A stretch of 64,000 nt of DNA from assembly GCF_034350045.1 (NCBI RefSeq), contig NZ_CP133781.1, positions 4,202,501 through 4,266,500 of the forward strand, given 5' to 3'. The stretch comes from Pseudomonas sp. CCI4.2. Lineage in GTDB: Bacteria > Pseudomonadota > Gammaproteobacteria > Pseudomonadales > Pseudomonadaceae. A program made the translations under genes and the position numbers. Of this stretch, positions 9,570-17,453 are shown one piece after another (positions within the stretch are counted from its first letter, which is position 1; the number at the start of each line of letters is the position of its first letter). The notes below the pieces were generated by a model. That model was not told the DNA's origin. It worked only from the letters and a program-made list of their open reading frames with translations, and ran no database searches.

Positions 9570-10041
9570 ATGCCTCTCCGATAACGTGCAAATATGCGTT
9601 TTCCGACTGGCCGCAGAGGGGGCTCGCGGCAGACGCGGTCGCTTTTCGATGAACCGAACCGATAAACCGAAACTGTCAGTGGCAGGTGCCGCAAAGGCGC
9701 AGACAAGACAGGCGTGAAGCCGGCAGCAAACAAAGGAGCAACGAAATCAGGAGGACGGATGCGGGGTATGGCATGGGGCAGCTCTCATTTTATTTTTATT
9801 AGAGATGGCCGCAGTTTTGTCATCTGAGCAACGATGGACAAATGATAAATTCATGGGTGAAACGTTCGATAAATGCATGTTACTGACCGCAATGAAGGCT
9901 GCCGCTTGAGCTAGACAGGCCGGACGAGTGAACGCACAGGTGCAAAACCCAGAGCGCGGGGCCCAAAAAAATCCTCGTTCCGTCTGGAACAAGGGGAAAA
10001 CGAACGGCGTCGAAGGAGGCGTCGACCCCGTTCGGGGGAAC
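9570..10041. other. Intergenic region between binding-protein gene and M24 gene
   Basis: This 472-bp stretch has no convincing gene. It must contain the promoter of the binding-protein/permease operon (leftward, near 9600-9700) and it holds a clear leftward terminator at 9965-9994. An AT-rich patch lies around 9785-9802 (ttttatttttattagag). The separation by a terminator suggests that the oxygenase/M24 pair and the transporter operon are two transcription units. Confidence 0.6.
9965..9994 (-). terminator. Rho-independent terminator after the M24 gene
   Basis: Read leftward, the strand forms a 9-bp stem (ccttgttcc at 9994-9986 and ggaacgagg at 9981-9973, one mismatch) with a 4-base loop, followed by an A and seven T residues (9971-9965). 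It lies about 47 bp beyond the M24 stop and fits an intrinsic terminator for the 2OG-oxygenase/M24 transcript. Confidence 0.75.
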
Positions 10042-11268
10042 TCAACGGGGCAATAGGCGCGAATCGAACGGGTAATCTGAGAGCAATTCGATACCGTTTT
10101 CGTGGATGTAGATTTGCTCTTCGAGCTTGACGCCTTCGCCGCCGGCATCGTGACCGATATAGCTTTCTACACAAATGGTCATGCCCGCTTCGAACACGCC
10201 GTTGTAACCCAGCGCATCAATGTCCTCGCGGTGCACTACGTAGGGGTATTCACCGGTCATGCCAACACCGTGGGCCAGGGCGAAATAACGGTTGGCCTTG
10301 TAGTTGTCAGGAATCTTCCATGCCAGCTCTGCGTACTCCTTGAAACTGCGCCCGGCCTTGAGCATTTCCATGTTGGTCTGCACTTGCTCGTAGGCCAGTT
10401 TGTACAGTTCCTGCTGCTTGGCGGTGGCTGCTTGTTCGCCGCAAAGGAAGGTTCTTGAGAAGTCTGCGTAGTAACCGAAACGCCCGACGACGTCGGTGTC
10501 CAGCGCCACCAGATCACCAGCCTCGATGGGCCGGGTGCTGCATTCCTGAAACCATGGGTTAGTGCGCGGACCGGAGGAGAGAAGGCGGGTTTCCACGTAG
10601 TCGCCATCGGTGGCGATCACGTGTTGGTGCAGGTGCGACCACAACTCGTTTTCTGTAATGCCAGGGGTAAGTTTGCTTTCCATCAAGCGCACGCCCGCTT
10701 CAGTTGCACGCAGGCTGGCACGGATCATCTTCAACTCGTTAGGCACCTTGATGCAGCGGGCCCGCTCCAACGGTTCCTGAGCGTCGAACACCTGATAGCG
10801 GAGCTTCTGCAGTTCGAACGCAGCCGCCGACGTCGCGCTTTCGATGGCAATACGTTTGCCGCCCCCACATTTACGTACCAAGTCGTCAATTTCGGCGGCC
10901 CAATCGGCGGTGACGTTGCTCAAAAAGCTGTCGCAGAAGTAATAAGAAATGGCTTTGGCCGGACGCACTTCGTCGACGGTGTTGAGTGACTCCGCCAAGT
11001 GCAGGCAGCCACCAAATTCGAATATGACTACCGGACCTTCCGCCGGAATAAAGGCATAGCGTGCCGGGTTGCGTGCTGAGTACACCTGCATATTGCGCGA
11101 GCCGGTGGCGTAGCGCATGTGGGTGGGGTCGAACACTACGCAGGCGGCGTAATCGCGCTTCTTCAGCTCGTTGCGCACCCGTTGCAAGCGGTCGAGTTGA
11201 ATCTGTTGGATCTCGTCATAGGTCGGTTCACAGTCGGCGGGGTTACGGTTTGGGCCGGACAAGCTCAT
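10042..11268 (-). CDS. M24-family metalloprotein, DddP-like (DMSP lyase family) or Xaa-Pro-type hydrolase
   Basis: A 408-residue protein with a creatinase-like N-terminal domain (RYATGSRNMQVYSARNPARY at residues 53-71) and a pita-bread M24 domain. I can place all metal ligands: D257 and D259 (LDTDV), D269, H333 (AHGVG), E368 and E383. As I recall the Ruegeria DddP numbering (295, 297, 307, 371, 406, 421), every ligand is offset by exactly 38, and Y328 matches DddP Tyr366. DddP's proposed base Asp377 would correspond to G339, so lyase activity on DMSP is uncertain. It starts at 11268 with gaggaata upstream, 54 bp after the 2OG-oxygenase gene and probably co-transcribed with it. A general aminopeptidase P-like role remains possible. 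Confidence 0.75.
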   Translation of the reverse strand: MSLSGPNRNPADCEPTYDEIQQIQLDRLQRVRNELKKRDYAACVVFDPTHMRYATGSRNMQVYSARNPARYAFIPAEGPVVIFEFGGCLHLAESLNTVDEVRPAKAISYYFCDSFLSNVTADWAAEIDDLVRKCGGGKRIAIESATSAAAFELQKLRYQVFDAQEPLERARCIKVPNELKMIRASLRATEAGVRLMESKLTPGITENELWSHLHQHVIATDGDYVETRLLSSGPRTNPWFQECSTRPIEAGDLVALDTDVVGRFGYYADFSRTFLCGEQAATAKQQELYKLAYEQVQTNMEMLKAGRSFKEYAELAWKIPDNYKANRYFALAHGVGMTGEYPYVVHREDIDALGYNGVFEAGMTICVESYIGHDAGGEGVKLEEQIYIHENGIELLSDYPFDSRLLPR

Positions 11269-11322
11269 CGGGTATTCCTCACGGGCACGTAGTGGGTTTT
11301 TTATAGAGGTTTTGGGGTTGAA

Positions 11323-12204
11323 TCAGTCGAGCAACTGGTCGCTGCGTACCAAGTTGCGTTCGGCCTGTAGATGGGCTTCGGACAGTCGTCCGTAAAGCTG
11401 CTTGGTGCGTTGGGCGCGACCGACGATTCCGGGCTTTTCGGAATAAGCAAAAATCGCCGTATTGCGCTCGGTGGGACCTTGCACTTTGGTGACTCGGTGC
11501 ACGGAGAAGCGCCCTTTGAAAATCTGCAAATCGCCGGGGTTGAGGTCCAGTTCCTGCACGCGGCTGTGGTCTTCGCCGCGTACTACTTTGCCCACCGCGC
11601 CGAGGTTTTCCTGGGTGCGCGAACGGATCATCGGTGCGTATTCGAACAAGCCACCGGTTTCTGGCTTCTGAGTCATCATGCTGACGATGAATTCGTTAGT
11701 GTCGAAGTGCCAAGGTTGTTCGGTGCCATGGGGCATGACGTTGATCACCAGGCCAGCGAACGGGTCGGCGTACTCGAAAATCTCTGGCTCGTTCAGGCAG
11801 GCGCCGATGAAGCGCTTCATTATGGGTGACACGTACAAGCGATGGATGATTGCGTCTGGGGCGATCATGTCTCGTGTCACGAAGCCGCTGGTGCGCTCCA
11901 TGAATGTGCGTCGCGGGTCATCTTGGGGCAGGGTGGGGTCGTCTTCGGTGAAATAGGCATTGACCTTGCGCACCGAATAAAACGTCTTGCCCGACAGCGC
12001 CTGTCCTTCGGCACGTGCCTGTTCCAGCGCTTGCGGCCGCAGGAAGTTCTTCAGCAAGCAGCAGCCATCCTCGGCCAATTCAGCGCGGGCGTGCTCGATC
12101 AGTGCCTGCAATCGGACATGGCCCGAATCATGTATGGGGTACAACTCAGTATTAATGATGTCGCTGATATCGCCCACTTCGGCGTCGGCAAGTTGAAGAC
12201 TCAT
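11323..12204 (-). CDS. Fe(II)/2-oxoglutarate-dependent oxygenase, possibly BesD/HalB-like amino-acid hydroxylase family
   Basis: A 293-residue cytosolic protein with the facial triad of 2OG oxygenases: H166-x-D168 in PWHFDTNEF and H236 in SVHRVTK, with R247 (TERNTAIFAY) placed to bind the 2OG carboxylate. The motif GGLFEYAPMIR (184-194) is one I associate with the group containing the free-amino-acid halogenase BesD. Halogenases there have Gly in place of the Asp, so this protein, which keeps Asp168, should hydroxylate or desaturate rather than chlorinate. It is the first gene of a leftward unit with the M24 gene and is divergent from a LysR regulator. Phytanoyl-CoA dioxygenase-type annotation is the broad alternative. 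Confidence 0.75.
   Translation of the reverse strand: MSLQLADAEVGDISDIINTELYPIHDSGHVRLQALIEHARAELAEDGCCLLKNFLRPQALEQARAEGQALSGKTFYSVRKVNAYFTEDDPTLPQDDPRRTFMERTSGFVTRDMIAPDAIIHRLYVSPIMKRFIGACLNEPEIFEYADPFAGLVINVMPHGTEQPWHFDTNEFIVSMMTQKPETGGLFEYAPMIRSRTQENLGAVGKVVRGEDHSRVQELDLNPGDLQIFKGRFSVHRVTKVQGPTERNTAIFAYSEKPGIVGRAQRTKQLYGRLSEAHLQAERNLVRSDQLLD
11926..11933 (+). other. KOPS-like motif (GGGCAGGG), pointing at dif
   Basis: Octamer on the + strand, left of dif, within the 2OG-oxygenase gene. It is oriented towards dif. Chance occurrence is possible for any single octamer. Confidence 0.4.
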
Positions 12205-12345
12205 GCAGGGCTCCTGGAACTATCAATACACGGGGTATTTTGGGAGTGGCTTAACCACTGTTTTGCGTGGAGTCGATAGTTGCTTAACGAGGTGAGAAGT
12301 GGAAATTACAAGTTGTGATCGAATCCATCGGCGGGTGCGATAGTT
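12205..12345. promoter_or_regulatory. Divergent promoter region between 2OG oxygenase and LysR gene, with dyads
   Basis: This 141-bp spacer separates divergent starts, the usual layout for a LysR regulator and its target. It contains a dyad agtggcttaaccact at 12245-12259 (5-bp arms) and three copies of the heptamer gatagtt, one inverted near 12216 and two direct near 12273 and 12338; the last lies just before the LysR start. These are candidate operator half-sites. No footprint can be inferred from sequence alone. Confidence 0.45.
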
Positions 12346-13260
12346 ATGTCAGGCGAATTGGATGGGACCTTACTTAAAGTTTTTGTCGCGATTATCGAGT
12401 GCCGCGGATTCTCTGCGGCAGCTGAGCGCTTGCATAAAACCCAGTCGACCATCAGCCAGAGTTTGCAGCGCCTGGAAGAAATCGTCGGCACGCCCCTGGT
12501 CCAGCGCACCAGTCGTTCAGTTAGCCTGACGCCTGGCGGCGAGACCTTTCTGATATACGCCCGGCAAATCCTCAAACTCCACGGCGATGCGATCAACGCA
12601 GTGCACCTGCCCAACGAGCAAGCGTGTGTTCATGTGGGCATGCCGGAGGATTACGCGCAATTTTGCCTCGCACAGGTGTTGCAGGACTTTCAAGAGCAGT
12701 TCCCCCAGGTGCGGCCAGACATTTGCTGCGAAATGTCCACGGCGCTGGTCGGCCGTTTGCAACGCGGCGAGCTGGACTTGGTGCTGGGCGTGCAACACAC
12801 CAACATGCAGCAAGGCGAATACCTGTGTGACGAGCCACTGGTGTGGGTGGCTGCCGGGGATTGGCGCTGTGATACCCACGAGTCCGTGCCGTTGGCCGTG
12901 TATGCGGAGGGCTGTGCTTTTCGCGCCAACGCCGTTGGTGCACTGGCCGAGGCGGGGCGGCCGTGGCATGTAGTGTATACCAGCCAAAGCCCGCGTGGCA
13001 TTGCCATCGCCATCGAACAGGGGCGTTCAGTGGGAGTTACTGCGCGCCGCTTGGTGCCTGCCGGCTGGCAAATTCTGGACGAGGCACAAGGCTTCCCGCC
13101 CATCGAACCCGCGAGGTTGATGTTCTGGCGTTCTGCCCAGTGTCAGGAGTTGGCAGTCACGGCGCTGGCAGATATCTTGTGGCGCCAGTTGGGCCGTTCA
13201 GAGTTGTTGGCCCAGCGCGGACTCGCCGCGTTGACGACCAGCCATCAGCCGCAGCAGTAA
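12346..13260 (+). CDS. LysR-family transcriptional regulator, divergent from the oxygenase/M24 unit
   Basis: A 304-residue regulator with an N-terminal winged helix-turn-helix (about residues 5-65: GFSAAAERLHKTQSTISQSL) and a shorter-than-usual effector domain. Its divergent position from the 2OG-oxygenase/M24 transcription unit suggests that it activates that unit in response to the substrate or an intermediate. The start at 12346 immediately follows a gatagtt repeat. Its last 63 bp overlap the 3' end of the convergent MFS gene (13198-13260), which is real overlap of two well-supported frames. No Cys pair or other special sensor motif stands out. Confidence 0.85.
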   Translation: MSGELDGTLLKVFVAIIECRGFSAAAERLHKTQSTISQSLQRLEEIVGTPLVQRTSRSVSLTPGGETFLIYARQILKLHGDAINAVHLPNEQACVHVGMPEDYAQFCLAQVLQDFQEQFPQVRPDICCEMSTALVGRLQRGELDLVLGVQHTNMQQGEYLCDEPLVWVAAGDWRCDTHESVPLAVYAEGCAFRANAVGALAEAGRPWHVVYTSQSPRGIAIAIEQGRSVGVTARRLVPAGWQILDEAQGFPPIEPARLMFWRSAQCQELAVTALADILWRQLGRSELLAQRGLAALTTSHQPQQ

Positions 13261-14433
13261 TACGCTGGCCGCCACCGAACAGACAATCCAGCCATGTACC
13301 CAGCTGAACTGTCCCGTAGTTTGCAGTATCCAGCCGCACAGCCCGTTGGCGGTGGCACTGGCCAGTCCATAGCCGACCATGCTCAGGCTCACCACTTGCA
13401 GGCTCTGCACCGGGTTCAACCGTGCGCTGAGGTAGGCCGCCATCAAGCCCCATGCCGGAAAATAGAACAGCGCGAACAGTCCGGCTGCCAGCCACGTCAG
13501 TTCCAGATTCGGCCGCCACAGCAAGGCGATCATTGCCAGGCCGAACGCGCTGATGCTCAAGGCCATGACTCGCAGCGCACCCCATCGATCCGCCAATGAG
13601 CCCAACAACAAACCGCCTACCGCCCCGCCGATACCGATCAGCGTCCACAGCGATCCAGTGGTTTGTGCGCTGGCGCCCAGCTGTTCGCTGACAAACGCCG
13701 AGAGAAAATTCAGGAAGGGTCCGCTGATCCCGCCAACACAGGCGCTAAGCACGAGTATGTGCAGCGCCACCGGGTATTCCAGGCACAGGTGCAGCCATTG
13801 CTTGAGTTCCCGCCGCAACGACGGCTTGCGCTGAGGCTTGTCGCGTTGGTCCGCTGCCAGTGGTGCCAGCGCCCAAAACGTTGCTACCGTAACGATCAGC
13901 GTCAAGCCTGCGCAGATAAACCAGAAGTGCGTCAGGGAGATGCCCTGCAACAAGGCGATCAGCAGTCCATTAAGGCAAATCGCAAACGCCGCCCCCGATG
14001 ACGCCAGACCCAGCACGCGGCTTCGGTGGGAGACAGGGATTACCTCGCCCACCAATGCTGCAATGGCATTCCAGTTCGATACGGCGCAGGCCGAGATCAG
14101 CGCCAGGCACAGTGCGAACGGTATGACCCATGGCGTGGCAACCGCTAAAACCATCAACACCGGGCTTAACGCAATGGTCAAACGCACCATATTGCGAGGG
14201 CTGATCCAGGCCGCAGCGATGCCACTGACGAGAGATGCGCCCATATAGAACAGTTGCAGCAGCGCGGCGATGAAGGCGGCCTGGCTATAACTTAGCCCGA
14301 ACACTTGGCGGATCTCGGGTAATAGAGCCGAATACAGAAAAATACTGAAACCGTGGGTGGTGGCGTTGCACGCGGTAAAGATAACTGCCAGCACACCGAT
14401 ACTTCTTGCCGGCGAGTTAATGGGCATTGGCAT
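13198..14433 (-). CDS. MFS transporter (monocarboxylate/CynX-like type)
   Basis: A 411-residue inner-membrane protein with 12 predicted hydrophobic segments. The N-terminal half has SIFLYSALLPEIRQVFGLSY, and the central loop is basic (DKPQRKPSLRRELKQW, around residue 200), consistent with two six-helix bundles. Two ATGs (14433, 14427) are possible starts. Its tail overlaps the LysR gene convergently. It lies between two LysR regulators, so it could belong to either pathway, and the substrate is unknown. Confidence 0.82.
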   Translation of the reverse strand: MPMPINSPARSIGVLAVIFTACNATTHGFSIFLYSALLPEIRQVFGLSYSQAAFIAALLQLFYMGASLVSGIAAAWISPRNMVRLTIALSPVLMVLAVATPWVIPFALCLALISACAVSNWNAIAALVGEVIPVSHRSRVLGLASSGAAFAICLNGLLIALLQGISLTHFWFICAGLTLIVTVATFWALAPLAADQRDKPQRKPSLRRELKQWLHLCLEYPVALHILVLSACVGGISGPFLNFLSAFVSEQLGASAQTTGSLWTLIGIGGAVGGLLLGSLADRWGALRVMALSISAFGLAMIALLWRPNLELTWLAAGLFALFYFPAWGLMAAYLSARLNPVQSLQVVSLSMVGYGLASATANGLCGWILQTTGQFSWVHGWIVCSVAASVLLLRLMAGRQRGESALGQQL

Positions 14434-14813
14434 GTGTCTGACTCGATAAGGTTGGATGTACCACGTGCAGGCAAAGCTTTAATCTTGCCGAGAATCAACG
14501 CGAGGAGATAACAGGCTAACTGTTGAACTTAGACTAGCGTTTATATAATAAAAACCGCCAGTGCTTAATTGTCATGGTTGCACTGCGAAATACTCATGCT
14601 ACTTATGCGTGAGCGACAATTATTGGTCTCAAACCGACGCCTCGAGCCTAGGATTTGTCCCGGCCATGATTAATGATGGGAAACAGTGCTGCTTAAAGCC
14701 GTACTGATGGCAGCCTTGTGGCTGCGGCCAACACAAAAATGCATGTTACTCAGAAAATTTTCTGCGGGGTGTGGGATGCTTGGCATTCGTCAGCCGATGC
14801 GGAAGTATCTTTA
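14434..14813. promoter_or_regulatory. Divergent intergenic region (MFS / LysR)
   Basis: This 380-bp gap must hold the promoters of the leftward MFS gene and the rightward LysR gene. Visible features are an AT-rich promoter-like stretch with ttgaac at 14523 and tataat at 14544 (15-bp spacing, so suboptimal), and an imperfect dyad ctcatgc/gcgtgag at about 14594-14613. An in-frame extension of the LysR gene to 14718 is possible but lacks similarity to LysR N-termini. Confidence 0.4.
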
Positions 14814-15755
14814 ATGAAACGCAAAATGCCCGCGCTGAACGCACTCAAAGCTTTCGAAGTGGCCGGCAGTACGGGCAGTTTTACCCGCGCTGCGGAATTG
14901 TTGAACGTCACGCAAAGTGCCGTCAGCCGCCAGGTTCGTCAGCTTGAGGAGCAGTTGGGCGAGAACTTGCTGGAGCGTCGTCACCACCATTTGGAACTGA
15001 CCAGTGCGGGCCGGGTTTTGCTGCGAGCGCTGCATCAGTCCTTCGATAAGATCGAGCTGACGGTGCGCAGCATTCAGGAGAAATCCCACGCCAATCGCTT
15101 GCACATCAATGCACCGCCGACGTTCACCAATCGCTGGCTGATGCCTCGCTTGGGCAGGCTGCGCGAGCGGCATCCGGAGTTGGAATTGAGCATCACCACG
15201 CGCCTACAGGACAGTCTGGCCGAGACCAGTACCCTGGATTGTGCGATCCGTTTTGGCGACGGCGAATGGGACGGGCTGGACAGCTCGCTGCTGATACAGG
15301 AGCGGCATATCGCCGTGTGCTCGCCGACCTTGTATGCGCGGGAGTGGAGCGAGCGCGGCATCGACCTGAATCGCTTGACCCTGCTGCATGTGCTGGCCCG
15401 GGAAGACCAGCGTTATTTGACCTGGAAGCACTGGCTGGACGCCGCGCGCATCAGCGGTGTCGACACACAAGGCGGTTACGAATTCGACCTGCTGGACCTC
15501 GCCATCCGTGCGGCCACCGATGGCTTAGGCATCACCATTGCCGACTGGCACATGGTCGCTTCCGAACTGGCCAGCGGGCAATTGACCCAAGTGCTTAACG
15601 TGCATGTCGACGGGCATCAATCCTATTGGCTGGTGACCCGCCCGGAGCAGACGTCGTTGCCCCAATTGCAGCTATTCAACCAATGGCTGCAAGAAGAGAT
15701 CTGGTTGGCGCAACGTCAGTTGGAACCCTCTAAAGCGGTGCCGTCAGCCGTCTGA
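14814..15755 (+). CDS. LysR-family transcriptional regulator (GcvA-like)
   Basis: A 313-residue regulator. The ATG at 14814 gives the normal GcvA-type beginning MKRKMPALNALKAFEV; upstream in-frame codons are not LysR-like. The winged helix-turn-helix is clear (SFTRAAELLNVTQSAVSRQV), followed by the PPTFTNRWLMPRL motif of the GcvA subgroup. It is 122 bp upstream of, and codirectional with, the aldehyde dehydrogenase-MFS-enolase-GMC run, and is its most likely regulator. It may sense a sugar acid or aldehyde intermediate; this is inference from position. Confidence 0.87.
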   Translation: MKRKMPALNALKAFEVAGSTGSFTRAAELLNVTQSAVSRQVRQLEEQLGENLLERRHHHLELTSAGRVLLRALHQSFDKIELTVRSIQEKSHANRLHINAPPTFTNRWLMPRLGRLRERHPELELSITTRLQDSLAETSTLDCAIRFGDGEWDGLDSSLLIQERHIAVCSPTLYAREWSERGIDLNRLTLLHVLAREDQRYLTWKHWLDAARISGVDTQGGYEFDLLDLAIRAATDGLGITIADWHMVASELASGQLTQVLNVHVDGHQSYWLVTRPEQTSLPQLQLFNQWLQEEIWLAQRQLEPSKAVPSAV

Positions 15756-15877
15756 AGGGTAACGTAAGGGGTAACCTGCGTTTTACGAATGTTTTAATGC
15801 TCAATAAATCGTTTGTTCAACCCGGCGCGGATGACAAGACTGCGGTGACTGGATAAAAACAACGATGGGCGATTGAC

Positions 15878-17302
15878 ATGCGATTAGAGCGAAACTTTGT
15901 AAACGGCCACTTCATTGAACCGACCAGCGACGCATCGATCGCGGTGTACAACCCCGCGACCGAAGCCTTGGTCGGTCATGTAGCCGCCGCCACTGCCAGC
16001 GAAGCCATTGCAGCAGTAGATGCCGCCGCCGCTGCTCAGAAAGGTTGGGGCAAGCTCACCAGCATTGAGCGCGCCGACCACCTGCGTGCCTTCGCTGATG
16101 CCCTTGATGCCTGTGCCGAAAGCATCGGTGCTGCCTTGGCCAGCGAGTCCGGCAAAAGCGTGGCCGACGCCAGCAACGAAGCCCGTTATGCCGCGCAGAT
16201 CACCCGCTACCACGCTGAATGGGCACGCCGTATCGAAGGCGAAATCATTCCCAGCGACGCCCCGGACGAAAACATCTTTTTGCACCGCGAACCGATCGGC
16301 GTCGTGGCCTGCCTTATTCCGTTCAACTACCCGGTTTACACCTTGCTGCGCAAAATCGCCCCGGCGCTGATTGCCGGCAACACCGTGGTAGTGCGCCCGA
16401 GCAACAACACGCCGACTTCAGCCTTTGAAATCGCCAAGGCCGTCCAGCAATCCGGCATGCCAGCAGGCGTGGTGAACATCCTGACCATGGACCACGCCAC
16501 GGCATCGTCCTTGTGCACCCACAAATCGGTCGGGATGATCACCTTGACTGGCAGCGTCAACGCCGGGCGAGTGGTGCTGGACTACTGCAAGACCAACATC
16601 GCCAAACCTTCTCTGGAGCTGGGCGGCAAAACTCCGGCGATCATCGAAGCAGACGCTGACCTGGAAAAAGCCGCCAGCGACATTATCGCCTCCAAGACCA
16701 CTCATTGCGGCCAGCTGTGCACGGCAGTAGAGCGCGTCTACGTGCAAGAAAATGTCTACGACGAATTTCTGGCTTTGCTCCGAACCAAAATCAAGGCGGT
16801 GAAAATCGGTGACCGCAGCACCGACGCCAGACTGATGGGGCCCCTGGTCAGCGCCAGTGCCCAGCAAAACATTCATGCCATGGTTGAGCGCGCCATTGCC
16901 GACGGTGCTGTATTGGAAGCAGGCGGCGTGCTGCCGCAAGGCAAAGGCCATTTCTATCCGCCGACCCTGCTCAGCGGTTGCCGTCAGGGCATGGAAATCG
17001 TCCAGGAAGAAATCTTCGGCCCAGTGCTACCCGTACTCAAGTACCGCGACATCGACGAAGCGTTGGCCATGGCCAACGACCACCAATTTGGTTTGTCGTC
17101 GGTGCTGTACACCGAGAACTACCGCACCACCATGAAAGTGGCCAACGCCATCGAGTCCGGTGAGCTGTACATCAATCGCACCCCGGCCGACCCGTATCAG
17201 GGTTACCACGCTGGTTGGAAACGCTCAGGTCTGGGCGGTGATGACGGTAAACACGGCATGCTCGAATTTACCCAGACTCGATTAGTCGTGATGAAGTTTT
17301 AA
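15878..17302 (+). CDS. NAD-dependent aldehyde dehydrogenase, AldA (lactaldehyde/glycolaldehyde dehydrogenase)-like
   Basis: A 474-residue ALDH with the expected catalytic residues: N150 (PFNYPVYTLLRKIAPAL), E247 (SLELGGK), nucleophile C281 (HCGQLCTAVERV) and E378/E379 in EEIFGPV. Length and the FNYP motif match E. coli AldA (479 aa), which oxidises lactaldehyde and glycolaldehyde. The usual NAD-binding KPS appears as RPS (173-175), a variation to note. It opens a rightward run with an MFS carrier, an enolase-superfamily enzyme and a GMC oxidoreductase. A plausible role is oxidation of an aldehyde made by the GMC enzyme or by cleavage of a sugar acid. Confidence 0.88.
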   Translation: MRLERNFVNGHFIEPTSDASIAVYNPATEALVGHVAAATASEAIAAVDAAAAAQKGWGKLTSIERADHLRAFADALDACAESIGAALASESGKSVADASNEARYAAQITRYHAEWARRIEGEIIPSDAPDENIFLHREPIGVVACLIPFNYPVYTLLRKIAPALIAGNTVVVRPSNNTPTSAFEIAKAVQQSGMPAGVVNILTMDHATASSLCTHKSVGMITLTGSVNAGRVVLDYCKTNIAKPSLELGGKTPAIIEADADLEKAASDIIASKTTHCGQLCTAVERVYVQENVYDEFLALLRTKIKAVKIGDRSTDARLMGPLVSASAQQNIHAMVERAIADGAVLEAGGVLPQGKGHFYPPTLLSGCRQGMEIVQEEIFGPVLPVLKYRDIDEALAMANDHQFGLSSVLYTENYRTTMKVANAIESGELYINRTPADPYQGYHAGWKRSGLGGDDGKHGMLEFTQTRLVVMKF

Positions 17303-17453
17303 GGTCAGCTACAGGCTTCAAACGCCACGTTCAGCGCCAACCGTTTTTAGTTCGCAGCTAGCCGCTTGTGGCCGTTTCTATACCGCTTACCGCTTCACCT
17401 AAAACAATAATTATCAGGGCACCTGGATCACCAGGACGCCCGAGGTCACACAG

